Assembly: GCA_903932865.1 (NCBI GenBank)
Contig: CAIZHQ010000014.1
Coordinates: 124,001-188,000 of the forward strand
Direction of reading: 5' to 3'
From: an uncultured Burkholderiales bacterium
Lineage (GTDB): Bacteria; Pseudomonadota; Gammaproteobacteria; Burkholderiales; Burkholderiaceae_C
Length of the DNA stretch: 64,000 nt
The first letter of the stretch is position 1, and each line of letters starts with the position of its first letter. The notes under the pieces were generated by a model. It did no database searches and was not told the DNA's origin. It was given only the letters and a program-made list of their open reading frames with translations. Position numbers and translations under genes: made by a program. Below, piece after piece: positions 52,269 through 60,815 of this stretch.

Positions 52269-53249
52269 TCAATCGGCCTTGATTTGGGCAGCGCGTCCGA
52301 TGCGTTGCCATTTTTCGGTTTCAGCAGCAATCACAGCGCCAAACTGGCCGCCGCTCATGGGCTCGGTCTCCAGTGCCAAGGCCGCCAGGCGTTCGCGCAC
52401 CTCGGTCAGATTCAAGGCTTTGTTCAGTTCGGTGTTCAGGCGCTCCACCACTTCCTTGGGGGTCCCGACCTTGACCATCATCCCGTCGAAGGAACGCAGC
52501 ACGAAGTCAGCAAAGCCTTGCTCGGCCATGGTGGGCACCTCTTTGAGGGCAGGCAAGCGTTTGGCACCCGTGACGGCCATGGCCTTGAGTTTGCCGCCTT
52601 GAATCTGCGGGATGGCGGCCGAGGCCGTCAAAAACATGAAGTTGGTGCGGTCGGCAATCAGGTCGCCAATGGCCAAGCCAAACTGGTTGTAGGGCACATG
52701 GGTGGTCACGGACCCGGTTTGTTGTTTGAACAATTCGCCGGCCAGATGCGCGGGTGTGCCGTTGCCCCCGGATGCAAAACTCAAAGTGCCAGGTTTGGCC
52801 TTGGCTGTTTGCACAATGTCTGCGGGGCCTTTCAGCATGCTGGTCACCGGGGCCACCAGCACGTTGTAACTCCAGGCCATGTGACCTACGGGTTCAAGCT
52901 GGTTGAACTGGATGGACTGCGCCGGGAACAGCAGCGGCGCCACCAGCGAAGCCGAGGACAGCAGATAAAGGGTGTGTCCGTCGGCAGGCTGGCGCAACGC
53001 ATCGGCCATGCCAATGGTGCCTGCTGCCCCGGGCTTGTTGTCCACCACGATGGGTTGGCCCAAAGCGGTGCTCATTTTTTCGGCCACCATGCGGCCGGAC
53101 ACATCGGCAGGCGTGCCTGGAGGCCAGGGAACGACCATGCGGATGGCTTTGCTCGGGTAGTTTTGTGCCGTGGCGGCAAAGCCCAGCGTCAGCATCAGGC
53201 TGGCCAAAAGGGTGTGGGCCGCACGTCGAGAAACCAAAAGGGTGGGCAT
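52269..53249 (-). CDS. Bug-family periplasmic receptor coupled to the GMC oxidoreductase
   Basis: A 326-residue receptor with a signal peptide (about residues 8-28, ending FAATAQN). Support: YPSKAIRMVVPWPPGTPADVSGR, DNKPGAAGTIGMADALR, PADGHTLYLLSS, LPALKEVPTMAEQGF. No TctA/TctB gene is adjacent. It is first in a two-gene operon with the GMC oxidoreductase and diverges from a LysR gene with a perfect inverted repeat in the gap, suggesting it delivers the oxidoreductase's substrate. Confidence 0.93.
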   Translation of the reverse strand: MPTLLVSRRAAHTLLASLMLTLGFAATAQNYPSKAIRMVVPWPPGTPADVSGRMVAEKMSTALGQPIVVDNKPGAAGTIGMADALRQPADGHTLYLLSSASLVAPLLFPAQSIQFNQLEPVGHMAWSYNVLVAPVTSMLKGPADIVQTAKAKPGTLSFASGGNGTPAHLAGELFKQQTGSVTTHVPYNQFGLAIGDLIADRTNFMFLTASAAIPQIQGGKLKAMAVTGAKRLPALKEVPTMAEQGFADFVLRSFDGMMVKVGTPKEVVERLNTELNKALNLTEVRERLAALALETEPMSGGQFGAVIAAETEKWQRIGRAAQIKAD

Positions 53250-53306
53250 GGTGAAGGGTCTCCTGGATGGTGTAGATGGCGGTCAAAACAGTGCTTGACT
53301 GCTGGC

Positions 53307-53346
53307 CATTATTCAAAGTCCCTTGTGGCGTGACAAATGAATAATG
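53307..53346. promoter_or_regulatory. Inverted repeat, candidate LysR-type operator
   Basis: CATTATTCA (53307-53315) and TGAATAATG (53338-53346) are exact reverse complements separated by 22 bases, in the 132-base gap between the Bug gene and the LysR gene. Two AT-rich half-sites spaced by three helical turns (31 bases centre to centre) suit a LysR tetramer acting on both promoters. Confidence 0.6.
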
Positions 53347-53381
53347 CCACTCGATTCATACCTGAATGGGTATGATTGGTC

Positions 53382-54320
53382 ATGGCTTTGAATTTACAAA
53401 GGGTGCTGACGCTCAAGCAGTTGCGCTTGGTGAGCGTTCTGGGGCGCGAGCTCAACCTGAGTCGGTGTGCAGACATCCTGCACTCCACCCAGCCAGCGGC
53501 CTCAAGGGCGCTGGCCCAGCTGGAGGGCCAGTTGCAGGTGATTTTGTTTCAGCGCACCACCAAACGCATGGTGCCCACTGTGGCCGGTTTGAGCCTGATT
53601 CAGCACGCGCACCGCGTGCTGGCTGAGATCGATCTGGCCGAGGAGGATTTGCTGGGCTTGTCCGGTGGTGTCAGCGCGGAGATGCGTGTTGGCGTGTTGG
53701 CTGCTTTTTCGCCGGAGGTCTTGGCCCGGGCCATCGCGCGTTTGCGTGAGATCTTGCCAGAGGTGCTGCTCATCACCCAGATGCTGCCACTGGAGGCGCT
53801 TTATGAGCAATTGCTGGATGGCCGCCTTGACCTCATGCTGGCGCACGCCGAATTGCGTGTCGATTTAAACCTCGTGGAGGTCACACCCTTGTACGAGGAG
53901 CACAGCACCATCTTGGCAGGGTTGGGTCACCGTTTGCACAAAAAAAAGAAACTCTCATGGGTAGATCTGGCACAAGAGGCCTGGGTGCTGCCGCCGCCCC
54001 ACACCCCACTGCGTCCCAAAATTGACCGAATGCTGTCGGTCCACCGCAACGGCGATCGCTTGGGGCAGGGGCCGGATGTACAAACCGACTCGTCTTTGCT
54101 CGCCCTCAGTCTGATCGGTCAAACCCCGATGCTGTGGGCCATTGCCCATCAGCAGGCCAAGCAGTTTGAAGCCACCGCACAGGTGCAGGCACTGCGTGCA
54201 CCCGCCAAGTTGCTCACTGGGCCGATGTGCTGTTTTCGGTTGCGCGAGGAGCGACTGAAAACGCAGCAAAGCATCTTCATGGGATGCCTGAAAGACAGTG
54301 CCCGCAGCTTGGCCGACTGA
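53382..54320 (+). CDS. LysR-family transcriptional regulator
   Basis: A 312-residue LysR regulator. The N-terminal winged helix reads LKQLRLVSVLGRELNLSRCADILHSTQPAASRALAQLE (about residues 10-47), with the effector domain from about residue 90 (MRVGVLAAF) onward, and the typical VTPLYEEHSTILAG segment. A KKKK run near residue 190 and cysteines near the C-terminus are unremarkable. ATG 53382 is taken; TTG 53376 is possible. It diverges from the Bug-GMC pair and probably controls it. A convergent YqeY gene follows. Confidence 0.93.
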   Translation: MALNLQRVLTLKQLRLVSVLGRELNLSRCADILHSTQPAASRALAQLEGQLQVILFQRTTKRMVPTVAGLSLIQHAHRVLAEIDLAEEDLLGLSGGVSAEMRVGVLAAFSPEVLARAIARLREILPEVLLITQMLPLEALYEQLLDGRLDLMLAHAELRVDLNLVEVTPLYEEHSTILAGLGHRLHKKKKLSWVDLAQEAWVLPPPHTPLRPKIDRMLSVHRNGDRLGQGPDVQTDSSLLALSLIGQTPMLWAIAHQQAKQFEATAQVQALRAPAKLLTGPMCCFRLREERLKTQQSIFMGCLKDSARSLAD

Positions 54321-54328
54321 ATTGCGGG

Positions 54329-54790
54329 TCAGCCCGCCAGCGCAGCCTTCACGGCAGCAGACACCTGACCCATATCGGCCTTACCGGCCAATTGGGCTTT
54401 CACGGCGCCCATCACTTTGCCCATGTCGCCAGGGCCCACCTTCTTTCCCATTTCTTCGCCGAGTTCGGCCACGATGGCCTGGACCGCAGCTGTCACTTCT
54501 TCGGCCGACATGCGGGCTGGCAGGTAGCCCAGCAAAACAGCCATTTCGGCCTTTTCCTTGTCGGCCAAGTCTTGGCGGGCGGCTTGTTCAAAGGCGGCGA
54601 TCGAGTCCTTGCGCTGCTTGATGAGTTTGTCCACGATGGCCACCACGGCCACGTCGTCCAGCTCGATGCGCTCGTCCACTTCTTTTTGCTTCATGGCCGA
54701 GAGCAGCAAGCGGATGGTGCCCAGACGCTCAGCGTCTTTGGCGCGCATGGCGGTTTTCATGTCTTCGGTGATTTGTTCTTTCAGGCGCAT
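54329..54790 (-). CDS. GatB/YqeY domain protein
   Basis: A 153-residue YqeY-like protein, resembling the C-terminal tRNA-binding domain of GatB; its cellular role is uncertain. Support: LKEQITEDMKTAMRAKDAERLGTIRLLLSAMKQKEVD at the start (residues 3-39), YLPARMSAEEV in the middle, and MGKVMGAVKAQLAGKADMGQVSAAVKA at the end. GGAG precedes ATG 54790, so seven codons to 54811 are rejected. It follows rpsU on the same strand after a terminator; this rpsU-yqeY order is common in proteobacteria. Confidence 0.93.
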   Translation of the reverse strand: MRLKEQITEDMKTAMRAKDAERLGTIRLLLSAMKQKEVDERIELDDVAVVAIVDKLIKQRKDSIAAFEQAARQDLADKEKAEMAVLLGYLPARMSAEEVTAAVQAIVAELGEEMGKKVGPGDMGKVMGAVKAQLAGKADMGQVSAAVKAALAG

Positions 54791-54828
54791 GAGGGGCTCC
54801 AAGAATGGCAATTGAAAAAAAGGAAATT

Positions 54829-54868
54829 AAAAACAACAAAGCCCGCCTGAGCGTCCTCCAGCGGGCTT
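54829..54868 (-). terminator. Intrinsic terminator of rpsU
   Basis: AAGCCCGC (54839-54846) and GCGGGCTT (54861-54868) form an 8-bp stem with a 14-base loop, followed on the minus strand by TGTTGTTTTTAA. It lies 37 bases after the rpsU stop and separates rpsU from the YqeY gene, so most transcripts would carry rpsU alone. Confidence 0.75.
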
Positions 54869-54904
54869 GTTTGCAGACCTTTTCAGGTCAAGCAAAGTGG
54901 AAGA

Positions 54905-55117
54905 TCAATACATCTTCTTGGGCAACTGCATGCTGCGAACGCGCTTGTAGTGACGCTTGACGGCAGCCGACTTCTTGCGCTTGCGCTCAGTGGTGGGCTT
55001 TTCGTAAAACTCGCGGGCACGCAGGTCGGTCAGCAGGCCGAGTTTTTCGATGGTGCGCTTGAAGCGACGCAGGGCAACGTCAAACGGCTCGTTTTCTTTC
55101 ACGCGGATGGTGGTCAT
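54905..55117 (-). CDS. rpsU: 30S ribosomal protein S21
   Basis: S21 is a small basic protein of the 30S platform needed for initiation on natural messages. The 70-residue sequence begins [20 protein letters not shown] and ends in the arginine/lysine-rich [20 protein letters not shown] typical of proteobacterial S21. ATG 55117 gives the standard length; the 12 codons to 55153 are rejected. A TATAAT on the minus strand (55251-55246) may be its -10. A terminator follows, then the YqeY gene. Confidence 0.97.
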   Translation of the reverse strand: MTTIRVKENEPFDVALRRFKRTIEKLGLLTDLRAREFYEKPTTERKRKKSAAVKRHYKRVRSMQLPKKMY

Positions 55118-55245
55118 TGAATCAAAGTTTCCAAAAATGTGCCGGCTGTGCAAGCAAGGGAGATCGGGCCCTTGAAAGCCAGTTACGGCGGATCCCCGTC
55201 ACGAACTAGTATTTGGCAGACGGGGGTTTGCCAGCAAAGCCTAGG

Positions 55246-55251
55246 ATTATA
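55246..55251 (-). promoter_or_regulatory. Possible -10 element of rpsU
   Basis: A perfect TATAAT on the minus strand lies about 130 bases before the rpsU start. No good -35 hexamer stands at 16-18 bases. It would give a leader of about 120 bases. Confidence 0.35.
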
Positions 55252-55290
55252 GCCATGAAATCCAGTGATTCCGCCCCCACTGGTGCGGCG

Positions 55291-56511
55291 TTAAGTGCCT
55301 GGCTGGTTGGGCAGTGCTGTAGCGCACGCATGGCCGCTGGCCCAGGCCCATTGGAAGTTGTACCCGCCCAGCCAGCCCGTCACATCCACCACTTCGCCAA
55401 TGAAGTACAGACCCGGTTGCTTGGACTCCATGGTTTGCGAAGACAGGTCTCGCGTGTCCACGCCGCCCATGGTCACCTCGGCTTTCTTGTAACCCTCGCT
55501 GCCGGTGGGCGTGAGCGTCCAGTCGGACAGCGCTTGCGCCAGTTTGTTCAAGGCTTTGTCAGGCACCTCGGCCGATGTGCGTTGCAGGGCGGAGTCTTGG
55601 CTGACCCAAGCCTCGGCCAAACGACTGGGCACCAAGGTGGCCAATTCGTTGCTCAGTAATTTTTTCGAACGCAGTTTGGCGTCTTGCAATCGATCAGGCA
55701 AGTTGACCTCGGGTGCCAAATTCAGGCGGATGGGGGAGCCTTCTTGCCAATAACTTGAAATTTGCAGCACCCCTGGCCCTGACAAACCCCGGTGGGTGAA
55801 CAGCAAGTCTTCGTCAAAGTGCATGCGCGTTTTCTTCTCGCCTGTACTGATCCCCACGGGCAAAGACAGTCCGGCCAATTGCGCATAAGGCGCCCAGGCA
55901 GCACCGTCAAAAGTCAAGGGCACCAAGCCAGCGCGTCGATCCACCAAGCGCAAGCCGAACTGCGTGGCCACTTCGTAGCCCCAGCCTGTGGCCCCGATTT
56001 TGGGGATCGATAAGCCGCCTGTGGCCACGACCAGCGAGCGCGATTGCAATGGGCCTTGTGTGGTGTCCAATTCGTAGCCGCCATCGGGCAAGTGACGAAC
56101 AGCTTGCACGCTGCAACCCATTTTCAGGGTCACGCCACCCGCATCGCATTCGGCCAGCAGCATGCGGATGATGTCTTCGGCCGAATGGTCGCAAAACAGC
56201 TGGCCCTTGTGCTTTTCATGGAAAGCAATGCCGTGCTTTTGCACCAGATCGATGAAGTCTTGCGGGGTGTAGCGCGACAGGGCCGAGCGGCAAAAATGCG
56301 GGTTTTGGCTGATGAAGTGCTTTTGCGGGGCAGACGCGTCGAGCAAGCGGTTGGTGAAGTTGCAGCGCCCGCCGCCCGAGATGCGGATTTTTTCGGCGAT
56401 CTTCTCGCTGTGGTCCAGCACCAGCACCTTCAGCCCGCGTTGGCCAGCGACGCCTGCGCAAAACAAACCGGCAGCCCCGGCACCCACGATCACCACATCC
56501 CATGTATTCAT
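55291..56511 (-). CDS. BaiN/RdsA-family NAD(P)/FAD-dependent oxidoreductase (YhiN-like)
   Basis: A 406-residue flavoprotein of the HI0933/YhiN type, whose characterised relative BaiN acts in bile-acid reduction; the role in this organism is unknown. Support: FAD motif DVVIVGAGAAGLFCAGVAG at the N-terminus; the family signature EKIRISGGGRCNFTN (about residues 39-53); VVATGGLSIPKIGATGWGY; and the C-terminal FAD-contacting YFIGEVVDVTGWLGGYNFQWA. Length matches the family (about 400). It lies 77 bases downstream of the YidB-like gene stop, beyond that gene's terminator, and starts at ATG 56511. Confidence 0.92.
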   Translation of the reverse strand: MNTWDVVIVGAGAAGLFCAGVAGQRGLKVLVLDHSEKIAEKIRISGGGRCNFTNRLLDASAPQKHFISQNPHFCRSALSRYTPQDFIDLVQKHGIAFHEKHKGQLFCDHSAEDIIRMLLAECDAGGVTLKMGCSVQAVRHLPDGGYELDTTQGPLQSRSLVVATGGLSIPKIGATGWGYEVATQFGLRLVDRRAGLVPLTFDGAAWAPYAQLAGLSLPVGISTGEKKTRMHFDEDLLFTHRGLSGPGVLQISSYWQEGSPIRLNLAPEVNLPDRLQDAKLRSKKLLSNELATLVPSRLAEAWVSQDSALQRTSAEVPDKALNKLAQALSDWTLTPTGSEGYKKAEVTMGGVDTRDLSSQTMESKQPGLYFIGEVVDVTGWLGGYNFQWAWASGHACATALPNQPGT

Positions 56512-56541
56512 GGGGCCAGAGTGTAGTGGGCGCAGGGCGCG

Positions 56542-56565
56542 AAAAAAAACGCCCCGAAGGGCGTT
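56542..56565 (-). terminator. Intrinsic terminator of the YidB-like gene
   Basis: AACGCCC (56548-56554) and GGGCGTT (56559-56565) form a 7-bp stem with a tetraloop; on the minus strand the hairpin runs into eight T residues (A-run 56542-56549), 23 bases after the YidB-like stop. The next gene (55291-56511) follows on the same strand. Confidence 0.88.
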
Positions 56566-56587
56566 GGGCTGGTGCGCTGTCAGCCGC

Positions 56588-57019
56588 TCAAGACTTCATG
56601 AAGCCTTTGAGCATGCCCAATCCTTGCGCCATCAGGTCGCCGCTGGGCAGTTCGCCGTTGGGGGTGAGCTGGTCCACCAGGCCAGGCAATTGCTCGGACA
56701 GGGTGCCGGCCACCGCGTCGGTGGACAAGCCCATTTTGCTGGCCAGGTCTTGCAGTGGACCTTGGCCCAATACGGATTGGATTTGCTCAGCCGAAACCGG
56801 CAAATTGGTGTTGTTCGAAATCCATGACGCCACCGTGTCACCTAGGCCGTTTTTCTGAAAAGCGCTGACCAAGCCGCTGATGCCGCCGAGTTCGGGGTTG
56901 TTCAGCAAGCCCGTCAGCATTTGCATCATGTGGTTGCCATCAGCGCTTTGGGCACCACCCGACAAGGCCGATGTGGCTTGTTGAACGACTTGGCCTGAGA
57001 TTGAATCAAAAAGTCCCAT
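56588..57019 (-). CDS. YidB-family protein (DUF937)
   Basis: A 143-residue protein of the YidB/DUF937 family; function unknown. The N-terminus GLFDSISGQVVQQA, the segment MLTGLLNNPELGGISGLVSAFQKNGLG and SWISNNTNLPVSAEQIQSVLG fit YidB (E. coli 132 residues). No signal peptide or membrane helix is evident. It is a monocistronic gene with its own terminator. Confidence 0.88.
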   Translation of the reverse strand: MGLFDSISGQVVQQATSALSGGAQSADGNHMMQMLTGLLNNPELGGISGLVSAFQKNGLGDTVASWISNNTNLPVSAEQIQSVLGQGPLQDLASKMGLSTDAVAGTLSEQLPGLVDQLTPNGELPSGDLMAQGLGMLKGFMKS

Positions 57020-57134
57020 GAATTACTCCCTTGCTCACGGTGAAAAGTACCGCGCGGCAAAGTTTAGTGGCTCAATTGTCCTAAAACGGTTCAGTCAGCT
57101 GCAAGGTGTTGGAATTTGTAATTTCACAGGTTGC

Positions 57135-57923
57135 TCAGGCTTGCAAGGCTGTGGGCTTCTCGGTCTGTAGATGGTTCGCCCAGGCCCGCGCACCCTGCAC
57201 CACATCGCCCACCACGATGACGCTGGGGCTTTGCAGACCTTCTCGGGCCACGGTTGCGTGCAGCTTGCCCAAGGTCGTCAAGGCCTCGCGCTGCTGCGGT
57301 AGGCTGGCATGCTGCACCACCGCCACGGGTGTGTGTGCGGGCAGGCCTTGCAGCAAACCAGCCCTGATGTGCTCCAGGCTGCTCACGCCCATGTAAATGA
57401 CCAGCGTCAGTTTGGCCTGCCGAGCGGTGGCCGCCAGTTGTGCCCAATCGGTTCCGTTATCGCCGGGTTTGGCGTGGCCGGTCACAAACACCACGCCGTG
57501 CGCGTGCTCGCGGTGGGTCAGCGGCGCCCCCAGACTGCTCATGCCCGCCAAACCCGAGGTGATGCCGTTGACCACCTCGACGTCGATGCCTGCAGCGCGC
57601 AGGTGCTCAACTTCTTCACCGCCGCGGCCAAAGATGAAAGGGTCGCCGCCTTTCAGGCGAACCACCTGCTCGCCTTCTTGCACGGCGGTGATCATCAGCT
57701 TGTCGATGAAGGCCTGCGTCGTGCTCTTGCAGCCACCGCGCTTGCCCACATGCACGATGCGGGCCGTGGTTGAGGCATGGTCAAGCACAGCGTCGTTGAC
57801 CAGGTCGTCCACCAGGATGAGGCTGGCGCTGGCGATGGCCTTGACGGCTTTGAGCGTCAGCAGTTCGGGGTCGCCGGGGCCCGCGCCGACCAGAATGCAG
57901 CGGCCGAGGAGGGGTGCGCTCAT
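57135..57923 (-). CDS. cobA: Uroporphyrinogen-III C-methyltransferase
   Basis: This enzyme adds two methyl groups from SAM to uroporphyrinogen III, giving precorrin-2 for siroheme and cobalamin. The 262-residue protein has LVGAGPGDPELLTLKAVKA at the N-terminus, VRLKGGDPFIFGRGGEE, GIDVEVVNGITSGLAG and VVQHASLPQQREALTTLG, all SUMT signatures. It is a single-domain SUMT, not CysG. Its ATG overlaps the ybiB stop by 4 bases, so the two are coupled; in related genomes this pair sits with nitrate/nitrite assimilation genes, which are not visible here. Confidence 0.95.
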   Translation of the reverse strand: MSAPLLGRCILVGAGPGDPELLTLKAVKAIASASLILVDDLVNDAVLDHASTTARIVHVGKRGGCKSTTQAFIDKLMITAVQEGEQVVRLKGGDPFIFGRGGEEVEHLRAAGIDVEVVNGITSGLAGMSSLGAPLTHREHAHGVVFVTGHAKPGDNGTDWAQLAATARQAKLTLVIYMGVSSLEHIRAGLLQGLPAHTPVAVVQHASLPQQREALTTLGKLHATVAREGLQSPSVIVVGDVVQGARAWANHLQTEKPTALQA

Positions 57924-58819
57924 GGGGTTACCTCGTGCAGGATGTGTTGGACTTGGAGAGCGATGGCCTCGGGCATGAGCAATTCGCCGCGCAAAACCCG
58001 CTGGATGTAAGCCGCCGTGGCCACCGCATCTGGCCCGGGCAGTTCGGGCACTTGTAACAGCGCGCCTTCTTGTGGGGCCTGCACGCGCCGCGTTTGCCCA
58101 TCTTTGAACACGTCCATCGCGGGCGTGCGCCGGGCATCGGCCACGCTTTCGCCCTCGGTGCCGCGCAGCAGCAGGGCGTGCTGACCTGTCAGGGCCAAGG
58201 TCGCCGACATCGACAGCAAATATTCGGGGTGGGTGTAGCTGCTCAGCACCAGGGCTGGGCCGTCGCAGGGGTTCATGAGTTTCACCAGGCTGTGCCCGGG
58301 GTTGCGCAGGCCCACCACGCGGCGCACAGAAAGCAGGCGTTCCAGCCCGGCATTGAGCACGCCTGTGGGCACGAACAGCACTTCACCGGCTTTCGCTTGA
58401 GCAGAGGGGCCAGAAGCAGCCATGCCCAACGCAGCCAGCACCGCCTGGCTGCTCACGCGCTTGTCTTCGGTCGCTGTGCCGTGCATGACCACCGCCACGC
58501 CTTCGCGCGCCAGCAGCAGGGCCAGTAAGGGCGTGAGCACCGGCAGCTTGCGTGCGCCGTTGTAGCTGGGCAGCACCACAGTGGGTGCTTGGCCTGTGCG
58601 GACCTTGTTCAGTCGTGCATGGGTGGCGTCCAGAAAACCGGCCATCTCCTCAGCCGTCTCGCCTTTGATGCGCATGGCGATGCAAAACGCGCCCAGCTCC
58701 AGATCGCTCACCTGCTGGTCCAGGATCAGCCCCATCAGGTCAGCCGCTTGCGCGCGGCCAAGCGCACGGGCGCCGTCTTTGCCGCGTCCGATGTCCTTGA
58801 TGTAGTGGCCGATTCCCAT
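57920..58819 (-). CDS. ybiB: DNA-binding protein YbiB (TrpD2 family)
   Basis: A 299-residue member of the TrpD2 family, which has the fold of anthranilate phosphoribosyltransferase but in E. coli binds nucleic acid rather than acting in tryptophan synthesis. Support: GHYIKDIGRGKDGARALGRAQAADLM at the N-terminus (residues 4-29), FCIAMRIKGETAEEMAGFLDA, VLPSYNGARKLPVLTPLLALLLA, and EDKRVSSQAVLAALGM. ATG 58819 gives the family length; the frame to 58954 is rejected. An ATAAC-N5-GTTAT repeat (58844-58858) lies 25 bases upstream. Confidence 0.9.
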   Translation of the reverse strand: MGIGHYIKDIGRGKDGARALGRAQAADLMGLILDQQVSDLELGAFCIAMRIKGETAEEMAGFLDATHARLNKVRTGQAPTVVLPSYNGARKLPVLTPLLALLLAREGVAVVMHGTATEDKRVSSQAVLAALGMAASGPSAQAKAGEVLFVPTGVLNAGLERLLSVRRVVGLRNPGHSLVKLMNPCDGPALVLSSYTHPEYLLSMSATLALTGQHALLLRGTEGESVADARRTPAMDVFKDGQTRRVQAPQEGALLQVPELPGPDAVATAAYIQRVLRGELLMPEAIALQVQHILHEVTP

Positions 58820-58871
58820 GCCGGCGATTGTGCTAGACACCAGATAACTGTTGGTTATATGTGTATGGCGC

Positions 58872-59561
58872 TCAGGCCGGAGCCATGCCGTGCTGCCGCT
58901 TGAGCGCGTCACATGCGGGCGACTGCCAATAGGCCAGCAGCGCAACCATGGCATCGGGCTGTGCGCAAGACGCCGCCACCGAGCCCGAAAAAGTGGTGAT
59001 GATCTCCACCGCCGGTGGCAGGCCGCCCACGATGGTGATGCCCTGCACGCCCAACATTTCGCTCAGCTGCTGAAAGCCCAGCGCGACTTCACCTTGCGCC
59101 ACCAGCGAGCCCACCGGCACGCCGGGTAGGGCCTGCACGAGGCGGTTCTTGATTTGTTCAGCGATGCCCCAGGCCTCGAACTGTTTGGCCAATTGCACGC
59201 CGCTCGGGCCTGTGGAATAGCCCAGCGTTGGCGCGGCCAGAACAGCGGCTTTGAGTGCGGATTCGGTCGAAATGTCGGGCACCGGTTGGCCCGCAGGCAC
59301 GGCCACCGCCACGCCCGAGCTCACCAGATCAGTGCGGCTGCCCGCCCGCACATGGCCGCTGAAGATCAGTTTGTCGATGGCATCGCCGGCCAGCACCACG
59401 CCGTCAAAGGCTTCACCGGCTTGCACGCGCTTGGCGGCATCGACGCCGCCGACCGACTCGACCAACACTTGAACGTCGGGCGCTTGCGCCTTGTAAAGCG
59501 CCACCAGATCGGCCAGCAGGGGTTTGGTGGCCATGGAAGAAATCAGTCGCAGTGTGGTCAT
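58872..59561 (-). CDS. ModA-like substrate-binding-domain protein without a signal peptide
   Basis: A 229-residue protein with the type II periplasmic-binding fold of molybdate receptors (ModA): [101 protein letters not shown]. Unlike true ModA it starts directly with the fold; no signal peptide is present from ATG 59561, and the codons further upstream are neither hydrophobic nor export-like. It may bind a small anion or cofactor in the cytoplasm. It precedes ybiB and cobA on the same strand, 52 bases from ybiB. Confidence 0.8.
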   Translation of the reverse strand: MTTLRLISSMATKPLLADLVALYKAQAPDVQVLVESVGGVDAAKRVQAGEAFDGVVLAGDAIDKLIFSGHVRAGSRTDLVSSGVAVAVPAGQPVPDISTESALKAAVLAAPTLGYSTGPSGVQLAKQFEAWGIAEQIKNRLVQALPGVPVGSLVAQGEVALGFQQLSEMLGVQGITIVGGLPPAVEIITTFSGSVAASCAQPDAMVALLAYWQSPACDALKRQHGMAPA

Positions 59562-59649
59562 GGTGGGGGCTTTGAAAGGGGGCTTCGTTGACCGTTGGAT
59601 TATGGCCAAAGGCCGGACCCGCACCCATGCGCCGCTTAAACTCGCGGTC

Positions 59650-60699
59650 ATGAGAATTTTGGGAATCGAATCTTCATGTGACGAAACGGGCGTGGCCTTG
59701 GTGGAGACCACGGGCAGTGCCTTGCCGCGCCTTTTGTCTCACGCGCTGTTCAGCCAGATCGAGATGCACCAAGCCTATGGGGGGGTGGTGCCCGAGTTGG
59801 CCAGCCGGGACCACATCCGCCGGGTGTTGCCGCTCACGCGTCAGGTGCTGGCCGAGGCTGGGGCCACTTTGGCCGAGATTGACGTGGTGGCCTACACCCG
59901 CGGGCCGGGGCTGGCCGGGGCTTTGCTGGTGGGCTCGGGCGTGGCCTGTGCTTTGGCCGCAGCCCTGGGCAAGCCGGTGCTGGGCGTGCACCACTTGGAG
60001 GGCCATCTGCTCTCGCCATTTTTGAGCGCCGACCCGCCCGAATTTCCCTTCATCGCCTTGCTGGTGTCGGGGGGCCACACGCAGTTGATGCGGGTGGACG
60101 GCGTGGGCCGCTACGACTTGCTGGGCGAAACCATCGACGACGCCGCGGGCGAAGCTTTTGACAAATCGGCCAAGCTCATGGGCCTGCCCTACCCGGGTGG
60201 CCCGGGCTTGTCGCGTCTGGCCGAGCAGGGCAACCCAGCCGCTTACAAGCTGCCACGCCCGTTGCTGCACAGCGGTGATCTGGACTTTTCTTTTGCGGGC
60301 CTCAAAACAGCGGTGCTGACCCAAAGCCAGAAAATTGGCCCTGCCGCCCACACCGAAGGCGCGCCCGAGCGCGCCGACCTGGCCGCATCAACCCAGGCTG
60401 CGATTGTCGAAGTGCTGGTCAAGAAATCGATGACTGCGCTCAAGACCACCGGCACGAAGCGCCTGGTGGTGGCTGGGGGCGTGGGGGCCAACCGCGAGTT
60501 GCGCGCCCAGCTCAACGCGGCCTGCGCCAAATCCCAGGTGCGCGTGCATTACCCCGAGTTGCACCTGTGCACCGACAACGGCGCCATGATCGCCATGGCC
60601 GCGGCCATGCGTTTGCAAGCCGGGGTGCAAACCGCCCAAGCGGTTTACAGCTTTGACGTCAAACCGCGCTGGCCCTTGCAGGAACTCACTCCCGTTTGA
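59650..60699 (+). CDS. tsaD: tRNA N6-adenosine threonylcarbamoyltransferase
   Basis: TsaD transfers the threonylcarbamoyl group to A37 of tRNAs reading ANN codons. The 349-residue protein starts [18 protein letters not shown], with metal-ligand histidines H115 and H119 in HHLEGH (E. coli H111/H115), the nucleotide segment [33 protein letters not shown], and [17 protein letters not shown] 59650 gives the family length; longer frames to 59524 overlap the ModA-like gene on the other strand. It diverges from that gene by 88 bases. Confidence 0.97.
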   Translation: MRILGIESSCDETGVALVETTGSALPRLLSHALFSQIEMHQAYGGVVPELASRDHIRRVLPLTRQVLAEAGATLAEIDVVAYTRGPGLAGALLVGSGVACALAAALGKPVLGVHHLEGHLLSPFLSADPPEFPFIALLVSGGHTQLMRVDGVGRYDLLGETIDDAAGEAFDKSAKLMGLPYPGGPGLSRLAEQGNPAAYKLPRPLLHSGDLDFSFAGLKTAVLTQSQKIGPAAHTEGAPERADLAASTQAAIVEVLVKKSMTALKTTGTKRLVVAGGVGANRELRAQLNAACAKSQVRVHYPELHLCTDNGAMIAMAAAMRLQAGVQTAQAVYSFDVKPRWPLQELTPV

Positions 60700-60726
60700 C
60701 GTCCCTGTGTAAGCCCCGTTTGAATG

Positions 60727-60738
60727 CGGGTTAACCCG
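60727..60738. promoter_or_regulatory. 12-bp perfect palindrome before the LivK-like gene
   Basis: CGGGTTAACCCG is a perfect 12-bp palindrome in the 116-base gap between tsaD and the receptor gene, 78 bases before the ATG. It could be a regulator site for the receptor; no regulator gene is nearby. Confidence 0.3.
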
Positions 60739-60815
60739 AGGGTGTGTGCCTAGGCTGGTTAAACTCCGGCCCTTTGCTTACGCGCGATGGGTCACGGCCT
60801 GGCGTCACTCTGTTT

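Noticed and set aside
58848..58863. LexA box upstream of ybiB
   Set aside because: ybiB is SOS-controlled in E. coli, but here only the CTGT half is present; the position for ACAG reads TGTG, so the box is not supported.
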